From: Tetranychus cinnabarinus
Taxonomy: Eukaryota > Arthropoda > Arachnida > Trombidiformes > Tetranychidae
Reading direction: 5' to 3'
Length of the DNA stretch: 64,000 nt
Assembly (NCBI GenBank): GCA_022266195.1
Contig: WHVY01000002.1
Coordinates: forward strand, 9,377,001-9,441,000
The position numbers and the translations under genes were made by a program. The notes under the pieces are model-generated. The model saw only the letters and a list, made by a program, of their open reading frames with translations, ran no database searches and was not told the origin of the DNA. This document shows positions 15,401-25,995 of this stretch, in pieces; within the stretch, counting starts at the first letter, position 1, and each line of letters opens with the position of its first letter.

Positions 15401-15772
15401 CTCTACGTAACAACTCCAATTGGACTGGTGTACATTGGATACAAGTGATGCCAAGTGCGACTCTCCTGTGCAAATAACCAAGATTGAATCAAACAAAAAG
15501 CAGGAACAAAAAGTTGTTTACAAATTTCAACGAACAATGGCAACAATTGTAATAAAGGTGCGTACTTACCTATTGTGAATCTCATTGTAACTGAAATTTT
15601 TCAATAATGTATTAGATATTTGGGCTAAACAAAGGCGTTCAACTCCGTCCATAATTAATGCAATAATAGGCACACCATAAAGCATTACAGTTCGTACTTC
15701 ACTGTTTCTGATGGTCGATGAAACCGTATAATTGGTTGTTGTATCACTTTGCACAGTTTCGTTTGTTGGCAT
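9463..15772 (-). CDS. SKI family transcriptional corepressor (SKOR/Fussel type)
   Basis: Exons (minus): 15772-15570, 15465-15211, 15132-13158, 10294-10195, 9707-9463; the phases agree and give 925 aa. The first two exons encode the Ski/Sno/Dac homology domain (LCLAQISNTLLKNFSYNEIH and CGMITKREAERLCKSFLAE are near-identical to SKOR1/2). The start of exon 3 gives the SAND-like Smad4-binding domain with Cys/His zinc ligands (CIKCTYC, HSHQ) and the family string FNSWRRH...VWEDVKAMFNGGSRKRA. The rest of exon 3 is low complexity: Ser and His runs, a poly-Ala run near residue 535, and an acidic stretch. The last exon has a short helical segment (RQRLEKELELMQ). SKOR proteins are nuclear corepressors in the BMP/TGF-beta pathway, mainly in neurons. 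Intron 3 is about 2.9 kb and could hide an exon. The C-terminus is the least certain part. Confidence 0.93.
10295..13157 (-). other. Large intron 3 of the SKOR gene
   Basis: This intron lies between the exon ending ISNDFD (donor GTGAGT) and the exon starting KSEANERQ (acceptor TTTTCCAG). I found no further coding exon in it. It includes a short run of GAACATG-type repeats around 10483-10525. Developmental corepressor genes often carry regulatory sequence in such introns, but nothing specific is visible here. Confidence 0.7.
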
Positions 15773-18057
15773 GGCTCACAACAATTATTTAACTGTTAAT
15801 GGCGACAATTAAAATCAATTATGGAACACCCACAACGGGTTACTTGATATGATGTACAGATTGACACTCGAGGAAACATTAACACTCACAAATGAAATGG
15901 AAACATTGAGGAGGAGTAAAAAATAATTAGTTAAAATTGAAACCAAAAACAAGAACTAATTAAGGAAACAAAATTATCGTTGACTTGTTATTAAATAACA
16001 CAATTTACAGTATAACTTATAATATTTGTTTATAGTTAAACATTAGACTAGATTAGTTAAGATGAAAGCTATAAAAGTTTAATAATCAAGTGATAACATT
16101 GGTTTATAACAAGCAAGTCAACTGACTTAGAAAATGTTCAACTTTATTAATATGTGTTGTGTTTAGTTGACATAAAATGACTACAACAATTGATTGTTAA
16201 CCATTCACAGAATCTAGTTTAGACTCAGTTAACATTGTGCTCATCCATATTATTTTGGCTTAAACTCCTCCTAAAATGTTTACCATTGGATGAAATAAAA
16301 TTTTTACCAGCCTCTTGCTATGAATATACTCAATACCCTCACTCATGGACACATAGATGTATAATAATATTAACATTATACTCTCTGTCTCTATAAATGC
16401 TGTTAAATGCTGTTAAATGTTGTTAAATATATTCTCATCTGATTGACTTATTTGTTGCTTCATTGGATCAAATAGATTATTATTGTTATCTTTCCTCTTA
16501 ACTATTCCCAATCTTAACAACACCGATATTAGCAGTTCTCATCATTATTACAGAGACTTGGAGTGAAATATTTTTAAAGTAAAACAAGTCAAAATTTAGA
16601 GTTTTTTGATTCAATAGATTGCTTTATTTCTTAGCTTTCTATCTTCCTTTAAATTACAATCTATTAAAAAGGTGTCGAAACGTTGCTTAATTTGAATAAT
16701 CAATTAAATGGATATTGATCTTGATGTAAGAGTTTACACTTTATATTTTGTATGGATGTGTATACAATTTAACATTTTGTTTAAACACATAAATGTCTTG
16801 GATTTCAAAAGTTTAACTTTATTTTGTTGTCATTTTAATTCAAATGAGCTATTTGTGTGATAGTCTTTTAAACACCCAAATAGAACTATAAATAAGACAG
16901 GGAATGAGGTAGACATTTACGGAAGAATCTGATGATTCTTAATCCTATTGAGCTGGTTTTCACATTTCTTACACTTTAAAGATGGTCACCAGATATTAGC
17001 GACATTAAAATTTTAAAAAAGCTAAACTACACTTTTAGAGTTGAAAGAGAGAACTGAAATTTTTCCTTATTCAATCGAGCTTCATATTTTTAGTTGTGGG
17101 ATTGAACATAAATTAATTCAGATTAATCAATAACTTCCAAATGATGGCTATAATTGCAATTTAATATCTACAAAGGAAGGGATTTTCAATCGCAAAAGTA
17201 TAACTTGACTAATTACTCACTAATTATTAATGATTCTTACTGGGTTCTTAACAAAATCACAGGTTCAACTATTTGCTTTAATTATTAAGAGTATCCAATG
17301 TTAGATGCTGTTTATGTTTAATATATCACAAAAAATAGCAAAAAATTGTTTGATTTCAATTTAGACAATTTAAAAATATAAAGTCAAAATCAACATTCAT
17401 CCATGTAGGGCCATCTCTGGTCATCTATTGAAACTAAATTCTAGCTCGAATTCGATTAAATGATAATTTGAACAAATTACTACTTTATTAAACTGTTTAT
17501 GATGAATTACTTGAATCTTAATAGATGATGTCAGCATTAGAAGAAGCATTCTTATTGATAATCACTTCAAATCAAGCAACTAATCAATTTTAACATTCGA
17601 AAAATAATAAGAGCTTTTCACTTAATCAAGCTTAGATTCATTTATCTTCACTATAATTTCAGAGAAAGCTGATTATTGGATGGAAAATCGGTCAAGCAAA
17701 TTTTAAGTAAAGCTGTCATCAAATATTTGATAAAGTTAGCTATATTAATTGAATTATTAACGAGTTTCTGATCTGAAAATGAAAATTCAAAAAAAGTGGA
17801 ATCGTCGATAAGTAAGCTGCGGCTGCGTGTGTTAAGAAATAGCGCCCAATGGCAATGCGCAGCCATTAGAGTTTAGATTCCTGACTTTTACTCAACAGAT
17901 TTTATGATTATCACACTGTTTTACATTTTATTTTTCTAACTAACCATCATTTGTACCATCTTTTCTTTTTTTCTTCTAATTAACCTTCCCCTTATTTCCT
18001 ATTTTTCATTCTGACCAGCAAAGGTTAACACCATTAACTGTTCAATCTAGTTCAATT
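15773..18057. other. Intergenic region between SKOR and SUMO (divergent promoters)
   Basis: The two genes are transcribed away from each other across 2.3 kb, so both promoters must lie here. A locally GC-richer patch at about 17815-17875 contains TGCGCA, an NRF1-like half site, and may mark the SUMO core promoter. A small tandem of TGTTAAATGC-like units lies at about 16398-16430. The 71-codon frame on the minus strand through the GC-rich patch has no supporting features. Confidence 0.5.
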
Positions 18058-18488
18058 ATGGAAACTCCAAAGGATAACAAATCTAATGTTGAGGGCGGCG
18101 GTGATGCCAATTCGGAATACATCAAGCTTAAAGTAGTCGGCCAAGATTCAAATGAAATTCACTTTAGAGTCAAAATGACCACCCAAATGGGTAAATTAAA
18201 AAGGTCATATAGTGAACGAGTGGTAAGTTTAACCTTTTCAAAAATTATCTTTTGTCATTCCTTTGTTTAGTTTGAAAAGCACACATTTTTTTCTTAACTC
18301 TATCTTATTTTGTCTGTTTTTTTCTCTACTCTTTTCCTCAATTCCAGGGTGTACCAGTTACTTCATTGAGGTTCCTATTTGATGGTCGACGAATCAATGA
18401 CAGTGATACTCCTAAGCAGTTGGAAATGGAAAATGATGATGTAATCGAAGTCTATCAGGAACAATCCGGCGGCCAATTGGTGTTCTAG
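18058..18488 (+). CDS. SUMO: SUMO (small ubiquitin-like modifier)
   Basis: Two exons, 18058-18222 and 18348-18488, joined in phase 0, give 101 aa. The beta-grasp fold is recognisable from YIKLKVVGQDSNEIHFRVK, SLRFLFDGRRI, and the C-terminal VIEVYQEQSGG. Maturation by a SENP protease would remove the four residues QLVF after Gly97 and expose the di-glycine used for conjugation to target lysines through the SAE1/UBA2 E1 and UBC9 E2. The closest vertebrate relatives by eye are SUMO2/3, but the N-terminal arm has no Psi-K-x-E site of the kind used for chain formation. The start is the only in-frame ATG ahead of the domain. Tandem with GTF2H4 downstream. Confidence 0.97.
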
Positions 18489-19263
18489 AGTTTAATTCAT
18501 GTCGTTTATCATCTTGTCTCTTTCAAACTCAACCAAACAAAATACCAGCACCACGAATAAAACAACGTCGTTTTTCATCTACTATTCCTCTTAATTTCAA
18601 CTCAACATTACAAGCATACACTTCAAAGATTGGATCTTCAGGCTTCATACAGCAAATAAACATTTATTAATAAATGATTATTGTAATTATTTACTCATTT
18701 AACAAGCATTGATACTCATTTATATGGACATCGCTCTCTTTAAATATTAGCTATGTCTTAGAGTTTAGTTTAAACTCTGGTTCCTTAATCCCAACGGAAG
18801 AAATATAAGGTCAATAAGTGAAAGAATTTTGGAGAAAAAATATTAAGATGTGTTGAAATGAAGCAATGTTCAGAAGCAGCAGAAGCGAAGAGATTGAAAG
18901 TGTTCCCTTGGCAACAAGTATTCAAACCTTATTTCAAGCTTTTCTTAACCTTTCGGCTTTTCATTTGTTTAAGATAATTTTTAATTAATATTTGTCCGCC
19001 TAATTTTATTTCTCAAGTTTATGAACTTACCTCGAGCATTATGAAGTCAACTGAGTTATTCTTGAGTATGGTGTCGTCAAATTAAATTGAACAATTTGTT
19101 GTTTCACAAGGGACAATCTTTAACCGGTTTGGGTTCCACTGGCTTTTTTTACCTCATGCTTGTTTTTTAATTATTTTTTGTTGTGAGTATTATTCATCTC
19201 TTGCTTACACTTTGTTTAATGTGCTCTACTCGTCTTGGAGACCAATGGTAATCAGTTTTCATC
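18489..19263. other. SUMO 3' flank and GTF2H4 promoter region
   Basis: About 775 bp with no coding potential. It holds the SUMO poly(A) signals and T-rich sequence ahead of the GTF2H4 start codon. No clear TATA box or other core element was identified. Confidence 0.6.
18655..18674 (+). terminator. SUMO polyadenylation signals
   Basis: Two AATAAA hexamers at 18655-18660 and 18669-18674, about 170-185 bp after the stop codon, are the likely 3'-end signals for the SUMO transcript. Confidence 0.6.
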
Positions 19264-21156
19264 ATGTCAACCACAAGTTTGTCATTGACTAATACTAAAA
19301 CTAGCATTAGGGCCTCCAATCTCGGTGATTATGTTAAGAACCTGAATCCACCTACTATTGATAAACTTTATTCCAAAAGCTCATCATGTTGCTTGGCGAT
19401 TTTTGGACAGCTACCCCCTTTAGCTAAACAGTATGTCATCAGATTGTTGTTTGTTGATCAAGGTATTCCAAAGGATGTCATCTCGTCATGGGTCAGCCAA
19501 AGTTCAATGCAGTAAGTAAAATATCTTTTTAGCTATGGAATATATTTCTTCAGAGGGTTAATATCCCATTCTTTACCCTTTAATTACAGAGAGCATCTTG
19601 AGTCAGTACAATTACTCTCTGATTTGAGAATTTGGTCAGAATCTCCAATTCACGGTGGCTTACCCGGCTTTAAATTAAATAATACTTTCAAGAATAACCT
19701 TCAAGTGGCACTTTTAGGAGGGTAAGTAAACCGGCTAAAGTTAAATTTTCCTATAATAATCACTTTATCCTCTAATCTTTTCAGTGGTGATCCTTGGGTT
19801 ATTAAACCATGCGATGATAAAGATAAACATGGAAGAGATGTAGCTTTTCTTGATCAATACGCCATGGAAAGATGGGAATGTATTTTACATTTTATGGTTG
19901 GATCTCAGGGGAATAATGAAAGCATCTCCAATGACACTGTGAAAACTCTTGTACATGCTGGTTTGATCAAATATGATTCGCCAGCTCAAGATAAACTTCC
20001 AGCCATCACTGCCGATGGATTTCAGTTTTTGTTAATGGATACTAAATCTCAAGTTTGGTACTTTTTGCTACAATATTTAGACACGGTAGAAAGTAAAGGC
20101 TTAGACTTAGTTGAATGTTTAACATTCCTTTTTCAAATCAGTTTTTTAACTCTCGGGAAGGTAATTTGCGATTTTTGAACCTCTTTTGTTTTTTGTCTTA
20201 ATGGCTAATTTGATTACTGATTAATTTGTTATTCTTTCTCTTCATTTTGCAGGACTATTCAACGATATGTCTAAGTGAATCTATGTCTAACTTTCTTCAA
20301 CATCTCAGAGAGTTTGGGTTAATATATCAAAGAAAGGTAAAATAATTTCTTCTGGATTGTTTCCAAATTACAATGCACTTACTTATTCTTTATCAATTTT
20401 ATTTATTTAGCGTAAAGATGGACGCTTTTATCCAACCAAGCTAGTCATCAATCTAACAAGCGCATCTAATTCACGAACTGATTCTCGCCGTGAAGGCTTT
20501 ATCATCGTTGAAACCAATTATCGAGTCTTTGCATACACAAGTGAGTTGTTTTATCCACACCGTTCACTCTATTTATTTTCCACATCACATTAGTTATCGT
20601 GTTAGAATTAATGATTCATTAATAATGACTCTTATTTTAATAACTTACTTTCACTTTATTATAGATTCATCTCTGCAGATGGCATTGGTAGCTTTATTCA
20701 CTGAAATGCAATATCGATTACCCAATGTTGGACTTGGTTTGCTAAATCGTGACAGTGTCCGACAGGCTCTCAAAAACGGTATAACGGCTGAGCAAATAAT
20801 AAACTTTCTCAGAGCTCATGCTCACCCTAAGATGAAAAAAATACCTCCAACCGTTGTCGATCAGATAAGACTTTGGGAAATTGAGCGTGATAGATTTATT
20901 TTCAAAGAAGGATTTCTATACAGTCAATTTTTGTCTCAAGGAGATTTCTCGCTTCTTAGGAATTATGCAAATGTAAGAACTAATTCATACCTAATAACTC
21001 TGAATGATTGTATCAATTTAACTTATATTTCTTACTCCCTTTCAGGACGCTGGTAACTTAATTTGGGACAATACAAGTAAAAGAGTGATGGTAGTTTCCG
21101 TGGCGGGACACGAAGATGTTAGACGGTTTTGGAAAAGGCACAAAAAAGATCATTAA
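19264..21156 (+). CDS. GTF2H4: General transcription factor IIH subunit 4 (p52/Tfb2)
   Basis: Seven exons: 19264-19511, 19590-19721, 19785-20160, 20253-20336, 20411-20540, 20665-20972, 21046-21156. All junctions are GT-AG with matching phase and give 462 aa, the length of human p52. Family strings include DKLYSKSSSCCLAIFGQLPPLAKQYVIRLLF at the start, AMERWECILHFMVG, GFQFLLMDTKSQVWYFLLQYL, EGFIIVETNYRVFAYT and, near the end, the XPB-contacting region QIRLWEIERDRFIFKEGFLY. The p52 subunit anchors and stimulates the XPB helicase in the TFIIH core, acting in RNA polymerase II promoter opening and nucleotide excision repair. All but one of the introns are under about 100 bp. Confidence 0.97.
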
Positions 21157-21881
21157 ATTACTATTTATACTTATATGCTCATTTTAGCCCGTTTATTTTA
21201 TATCCAATTCAATCACAATATACGATGAATACCTTTATTTCATCAAAAAAAGTTCTTTCAAAGCGCTCATTCTCAATTTTGTTATAAATTTTCTGCCATT
21301 CAAATCTTGACTCATTGGGTAAAAACTCCATCATTCCAAGTGCCTTGTAAATGTCTAATTTCAAATTGATCAAATATTAACTGTCATTCAAATTTGTCTT
21401 TGAATGTGCTTGATCAAACCTCAGACAAACAACTCATCAATGATTCATGATTATGTATTTGTTTTCTCAAATGTAAATAAAAAACCAATATTTGAGTCGC
21501 ATTTCAATTCAAGTGTATTTATCAATCCTTATTTCTTTGCTTTCATGTCGATAGTTTAAACTGATTTGCTAAGTCTTTCATGGGCAGCATCAATATTTAT
21601 ATTGGATTCAGAGATAGTGATTTTAATTTTAATTACTTATTAATTAACAATAATAAACAATCGATATAATAACATCATAAATTCATAACAATTTTTTTCA
21701 AACATCACATTTTAACAGCTTAATCTCGCAAATAGTAAGGCTACTTCACTTTAACATAAAGGCAACAATAATTTGGACACAAATTGAACACTTATTTGTT
21801 TAACACTTCGATGTTTGAACTTTGAGTTTTCAATGATAGAGTTAAGAGGACAACGAAATCTATCACGATAAATTAAACTGA
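21157..21881. other. Convergent intergenic region, GTF2H4 / acetyltransferase
   Basis: The 3' flanks of two converging genes. No coding potential was seen. An AATAAA at about 21476-21481 could serve the GTF2H4 transcript but lies over 300 bp after the stop. Confidence 0.5.
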
Positions 21882-24428
21882 TTAATAGGGAGAAAAGTTT
21901 GGAGTGTGAATGTTATAAACTCGATTCCAATCAACTTTAGGGACACTCTTGCGGAACAATCGAGGAAGATCTTCATTCTTCTTCAATCCCAATTTAGCAG
22001 CTATACGCAATCCTCCTGGATTGCAATCAGGTGTCATGAAATCAAGGCCAGCGGTCAAAGAGATCGGAAAGTTGACGAGAAGATTATAAACAAGTAATTC
22101 GGCAACGCCATCATTATTGGCATAAATAGGTCCGGCCATGGCTCTGTTAATGTTGTTGGTCCTTATACAGCCATATCCGACTATTGAGTTATTGTCTTTG
22201 TCAATAGCAACCAATGCAAGAGTATCCAGCTCTGCAAATGTCAGTTTGAGTAAACTTGATCGATCAAAGTAAACCACCGATGAATCATAATTGAACACTT
22301 TTTGTTGTAAAATATCATCATCGACAATCTTTTTTATCTCAATGTTCGATATTTTGCTGACCAAATCTTCTGTCTTTAATTGAGATCCTTCGTATTCCAA
22401 AATTTTGATCTTGTCTTCAACACGGAAACCAGCTCTGTTTGACAGAAAGAGCAAAACAAGTTTATTAAATAAACATTTATTCAACCGAAACTTATAAAGT
22501 CAATGAATAAATCGAATTGAAATCCTTTATAATCACGCAAAACCTATCGAGAGTAGTACAAAGATCATATTCAGCCTCAAAAACCAGCTTTTTAACAGCA
22601 AAACAACACTTTTGCTATTAAAAAGACACAAACAACACATTTGTAACATTTTTACACTAATTGACACAACTGCTTAAAGAAAAATGAGCGCAAATGGATA
22701 AATATTAATTTCTTTCAAGTTTAAACTCTGTCAGTTGTAGAGATATGAAAACTGTGTCCATTTGTGTGACTTAAAAGTTTCTACGACCCACATTTCTCGA
22801 GTAAATCGCGGTCAAAGTTGAAACTTCGATCGCCTTTTGTACAGTTGTGTGATTAGATATTTTCATGAAACTTATTTTGCTAATGTAACTTTTAACGATA
22901 CACAAGAAGACGGAGTTATTTTGAGACATAAATTTTCCCGTTTCTTTATAAAGCAATAAGTTCGATTTTTAGTTAAATCGAACGAACGGTGTGACCATCA
23001 GATTTAGAGATCTGAAACTTAATATTGGTCCATAAATATTGATTGCACATCTCATGGATAGAATAATTTTCTCAATTTATCGCTAGTTCTCTTGGTTTTG
23101 GCCATTGGCCTTAAAACTTTGTACCTCAATATTTCGAGAACAGTAGCACCTAAAATCATTATTTTTAGATCAAACATTAGATTGAATTATGGGCTATAAT
23201 ATGATAGTAATTATTTAATTGAATAATGAATACATTTCCAACAAACACGATTTGTGTTTGAGTAACCATTTAACTCAATCACCCAAGAATCAAGTCTGAA
23301 CCATAAGTGATAAAATGCTATAACTTTTTTCGTATGATCTTTAATGATTTACTATTTCGTGCTAATAATGTCCATGATACAATCTAATGTTTGATCTAAA
23401 AATAATGATTTTAGATGCTACTGTTCTCGAAATATTGAGGTACAAAGTTTTAAGGCCAATGGCCAAAACCAAGAGAACTAGCGATAAATTGAGAAAATTA
23501 TTCTATCCATGAGATGTGCAATCAATATTTATGGACCAATATTAAGTTTCAGATCTCTAAATCTGATGGTCACACCGTTCGTTCGATTTAACTAAAAATC
23601 GAACTTATTGCTTTATAAAGAAACGGGAAAATTTATGTCTCAAAATAACTCCGTCTTCTTGTGTATCGTTAAAAGTTACATTAGCAAAATAAGTTTCATG
23701 AAAATATCTAATCACACAACTGTACAAAAGGCGATCGAAGTTTCAACTTTGACCGCGATTTACTCGAGAAATGTGGGTCGTAGAAACTTTTAAGTCACAC
23801 AAATGGACACAGTTTTCATATCTCTACAACTGACAGAGTTTAAACTTGAAAGAAATTAATATTTATCCATTTGCGCTCATTTTTCTTTAAGCAGTTGTGT
23901 CAATTAGTGTAAAAATGTTACAAATGTGTTGTTTGTGTCTTTTTAATAGCAAAAGTGTTGTTTTGCTGTTAAAAAGCTGGTTTTTGAGGCTGAATATGAT
24001 CTTTGAAAATTAAGTTTGACTAATTCTCAATTCATTTCGGCCCAAAACAATTACATTGTAAATCTTGGTCCATTGAATCCTATCCAGACAATAATAAATA
24101 CCCGTTTTTGTCGTTTTGGCACAATGTGACAATTGTGTCTTTAGTAACAACAATATTTTCCCAACACAGGTCTCGTTTATTCAATAATAAATATAATATT
24201 AATAGATATAAGATTTTCTTCAACTTCAAGCTTACCTGTCTCGATAGGTGAGATAATGTATTGGAACAGCATAGAGACCACAATTTCTATCGCCAATATG
24301 AATGACAGTCTGTTTCCATAAATTAGTGCCAATACCTTTATGTTGAAAGGCTGGTCTAACGGCATAAAGCCCCATGAAAGCTACACTTGGATCAACAAAA
24401 ACTCCAGCACAACATCCAAGAATAGAGC
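21882..24428 (-). CDS. GNAT/YitH-type acetyltransferase, distal exon cassette (first exon not found locally)
   Basis: Two exons, 24428-24236 (193 nt) and 22434-21882 (553 nt, ending in a stop), encode about 248 aa homologous to the downstream exons of the neighbouring copy at 25996-26832. The first carries the acetyl-CoA loop region (VRPAFQHKGIGTNLWKQ), the second a YitH-like C-terminal half (NRAMAGPIYAN, FMTPDCNPGG). Both acceptors use the same phases as in the copy upstream, and there are no stops or frameshifts. No matching first exon was found between the cassettes. The acceptor at 24429 is phase-compatible with the donor of the first exon at 29637, so it may be an alternative 3' half of one gene, a separate gene with a missed first exon, or a truncated duplicate. 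The intron is 1801 bp because it contains a palindromic insertion. Confidence 0.7.
22558..24100. mobile_element. Palindromic (foldback-type) element, copy 1
   Basis: Two inverted arms of 627 bp (22558-23184 and 23380-24006) surround a 195-bp loop (23185-23379). By reading, the arms differ at one visible position (23149 against 23415). The right side shares about another 90 bp (to about 24100) with the left flank of copy 2 at 62638, so the true element is longer than the palindrome and asymmetric; the corresponding left-hand extension is absent here. It sits in the intron of the distal acetyltransferase cassette. No transposase and no clear target duplication were seen. A 61-codon frame occurs identically in both arms but is a by-product of the symmetry. 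Foldback, hairpin-derived or MITE-like origins are all possible. Confidence 0.85.
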
Positions 24429-25995
24429 CTAAAGAATCATCGGTTAGTACATTAACTTTAAGCATAGACAGTAACTACATATCGACCAGCAAGAACAAGA
24501 AAACGCCAACCAACTAGAAACAACAATTATCACGAATTTACATGTAAACCATGCTATTGTACACTATTAACAATGAAACATAATAGACGAAATGGACTAA
24601 TCAGATAGTAAAATTGATGGTTTGGCTGAAATTTCGAGTGATTAAACTGACTAAACTATCATTTTCAAAAGCAATTTGGTCACACTTTTTTACTTTTTTT
24701 TACCAATTATTTGTTGGAATTGAAATTCCTCATTTCTTTCGTTATTGTAATTACTTCAGTGTGATGTCTATAGACACTCATTCACCATCCCATGTTGATT
24801 GTTATGATTATTTCTTCTTATTGTTCATTTTCAATAGCAAACCTGAATTGTGGCTTTACATTCCTTTCACCACCATAAGGTCCTTCCACTTCAAGAGTCT
24901 TGACAATTTACTCACCATTGTTATTGATTAAAACCATTTTTCCTTTCACACCGATTGAAATCAATATTTACAAGGTACATAAACTGATAATATTAGACCT
25001 GAATCTAGGTTATGACCAGGAAAAATATTCTTCAATAAATTGAATAAGAGTTGCACTAGTTTGTACCTAAAGGAAAACTTCATTCAATGCATCGACACTC
25101 AAAATTAAGTGTAAACTGTAAAGTTATTTTCAGAATTAATGATTACTGTAAATTATCAATAAAATTTGAAAATGTGAGCAATTTATTTATAAGTTAACTC
25201 ATTTTATTTCTAATGAATAGCCATTAAAGGAACTACAATGTTTATGATTGTCTGATTGAATGGAAATGATCTTGATAATGGTTCCTCGATTAGAAGTGAC
25301 AGGTTAAATTAAACTTTGATCAGTATCCAAATTTAATAATGCTACATCTGAATTAACATCAGAAACTTGACATGACTTTACAATAGCCACAAAGGGTACA
25401 TTTTGATTTGGTTAAAAATGCTGTGAATAAGATGATTTCAACAGAAGTCCAAGTCATTTAATTTATGCAGATAAATTGCTTTTCATTCCTTGCAATTAAC
25501 TTCCAAACTGTTCGGCTGTATTGTTGTTGACTTGGCTTCAAATTTTGTGGGTTCCTGTGACATTGTTTTTGGGTTTTTTTCATGTTGATTGTTTTATTCA
25601 ATTTTTTATGAGTTTTGTGTTAATTTTGTGCAGTTTTTTCATCGGTGCGTTGAAATCATTTTGTTCATCCAATCATCACATCAAGAAAAGGTTTAATGGT
25701 AAACTCAATCAACTCAGTAATTTTTTCAGGCTTTGATTTTTAGACATTTTCATTATTGTAACCTCATCAACCACAAAACCGACAACTCCAAACGATTGCA
25801 GAAAAGATATCAAATTTAAATAAAAACAATTAAAAAGCCGTTTCTTAGGAAGAGATGAAACAAAAAAGCAAAATGCCATTACATTGAGAATCCTTTCTCT
25901 TTCGATCGCTTGCTTCATTTATCATGAACCTTTTTTTCCTTTTATGTTTCATTGATTTAATTTAATTGTCTACAAACCATTGGGTCAGTATGTGC
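24429..25995. other. Spacer between the two acetyltransferase exon cassettes
   Basis: About 1.57 kb. I looked on the minus strand for a copy of the acetyltransferase first exon (pattern YHVRLMRLDDIDEVL...GFYVAV) and did not find one. No other gene is supported; the open frames are AT-rich and T-run dominated. Confidence 0.55.

Noticed and set aside
17651..17866. 71-codon minus-strand frame beginning MAAHCHW
   Set aside because: Only its first 20 codons lie in a GC-richer patch, which is better explained as promoter sequence of SUMO. The remainder is AT-rich with no motif.
22771..23793. Identical 61-codon frames in both palindrome arms
   Set aside because: They are the same sequence seen twice because of the inverted repeat. 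They have no recognisable motif and are broken in copy 2.
25300..25400. Minus-strand string reading VPFVAIV as a possible first exon of the distal acetyltransferase cassette
   Set aside because: It resembles the GFYVAV segment only by a few residues, lacks a phase-1 donor, and upstream frames are closed.
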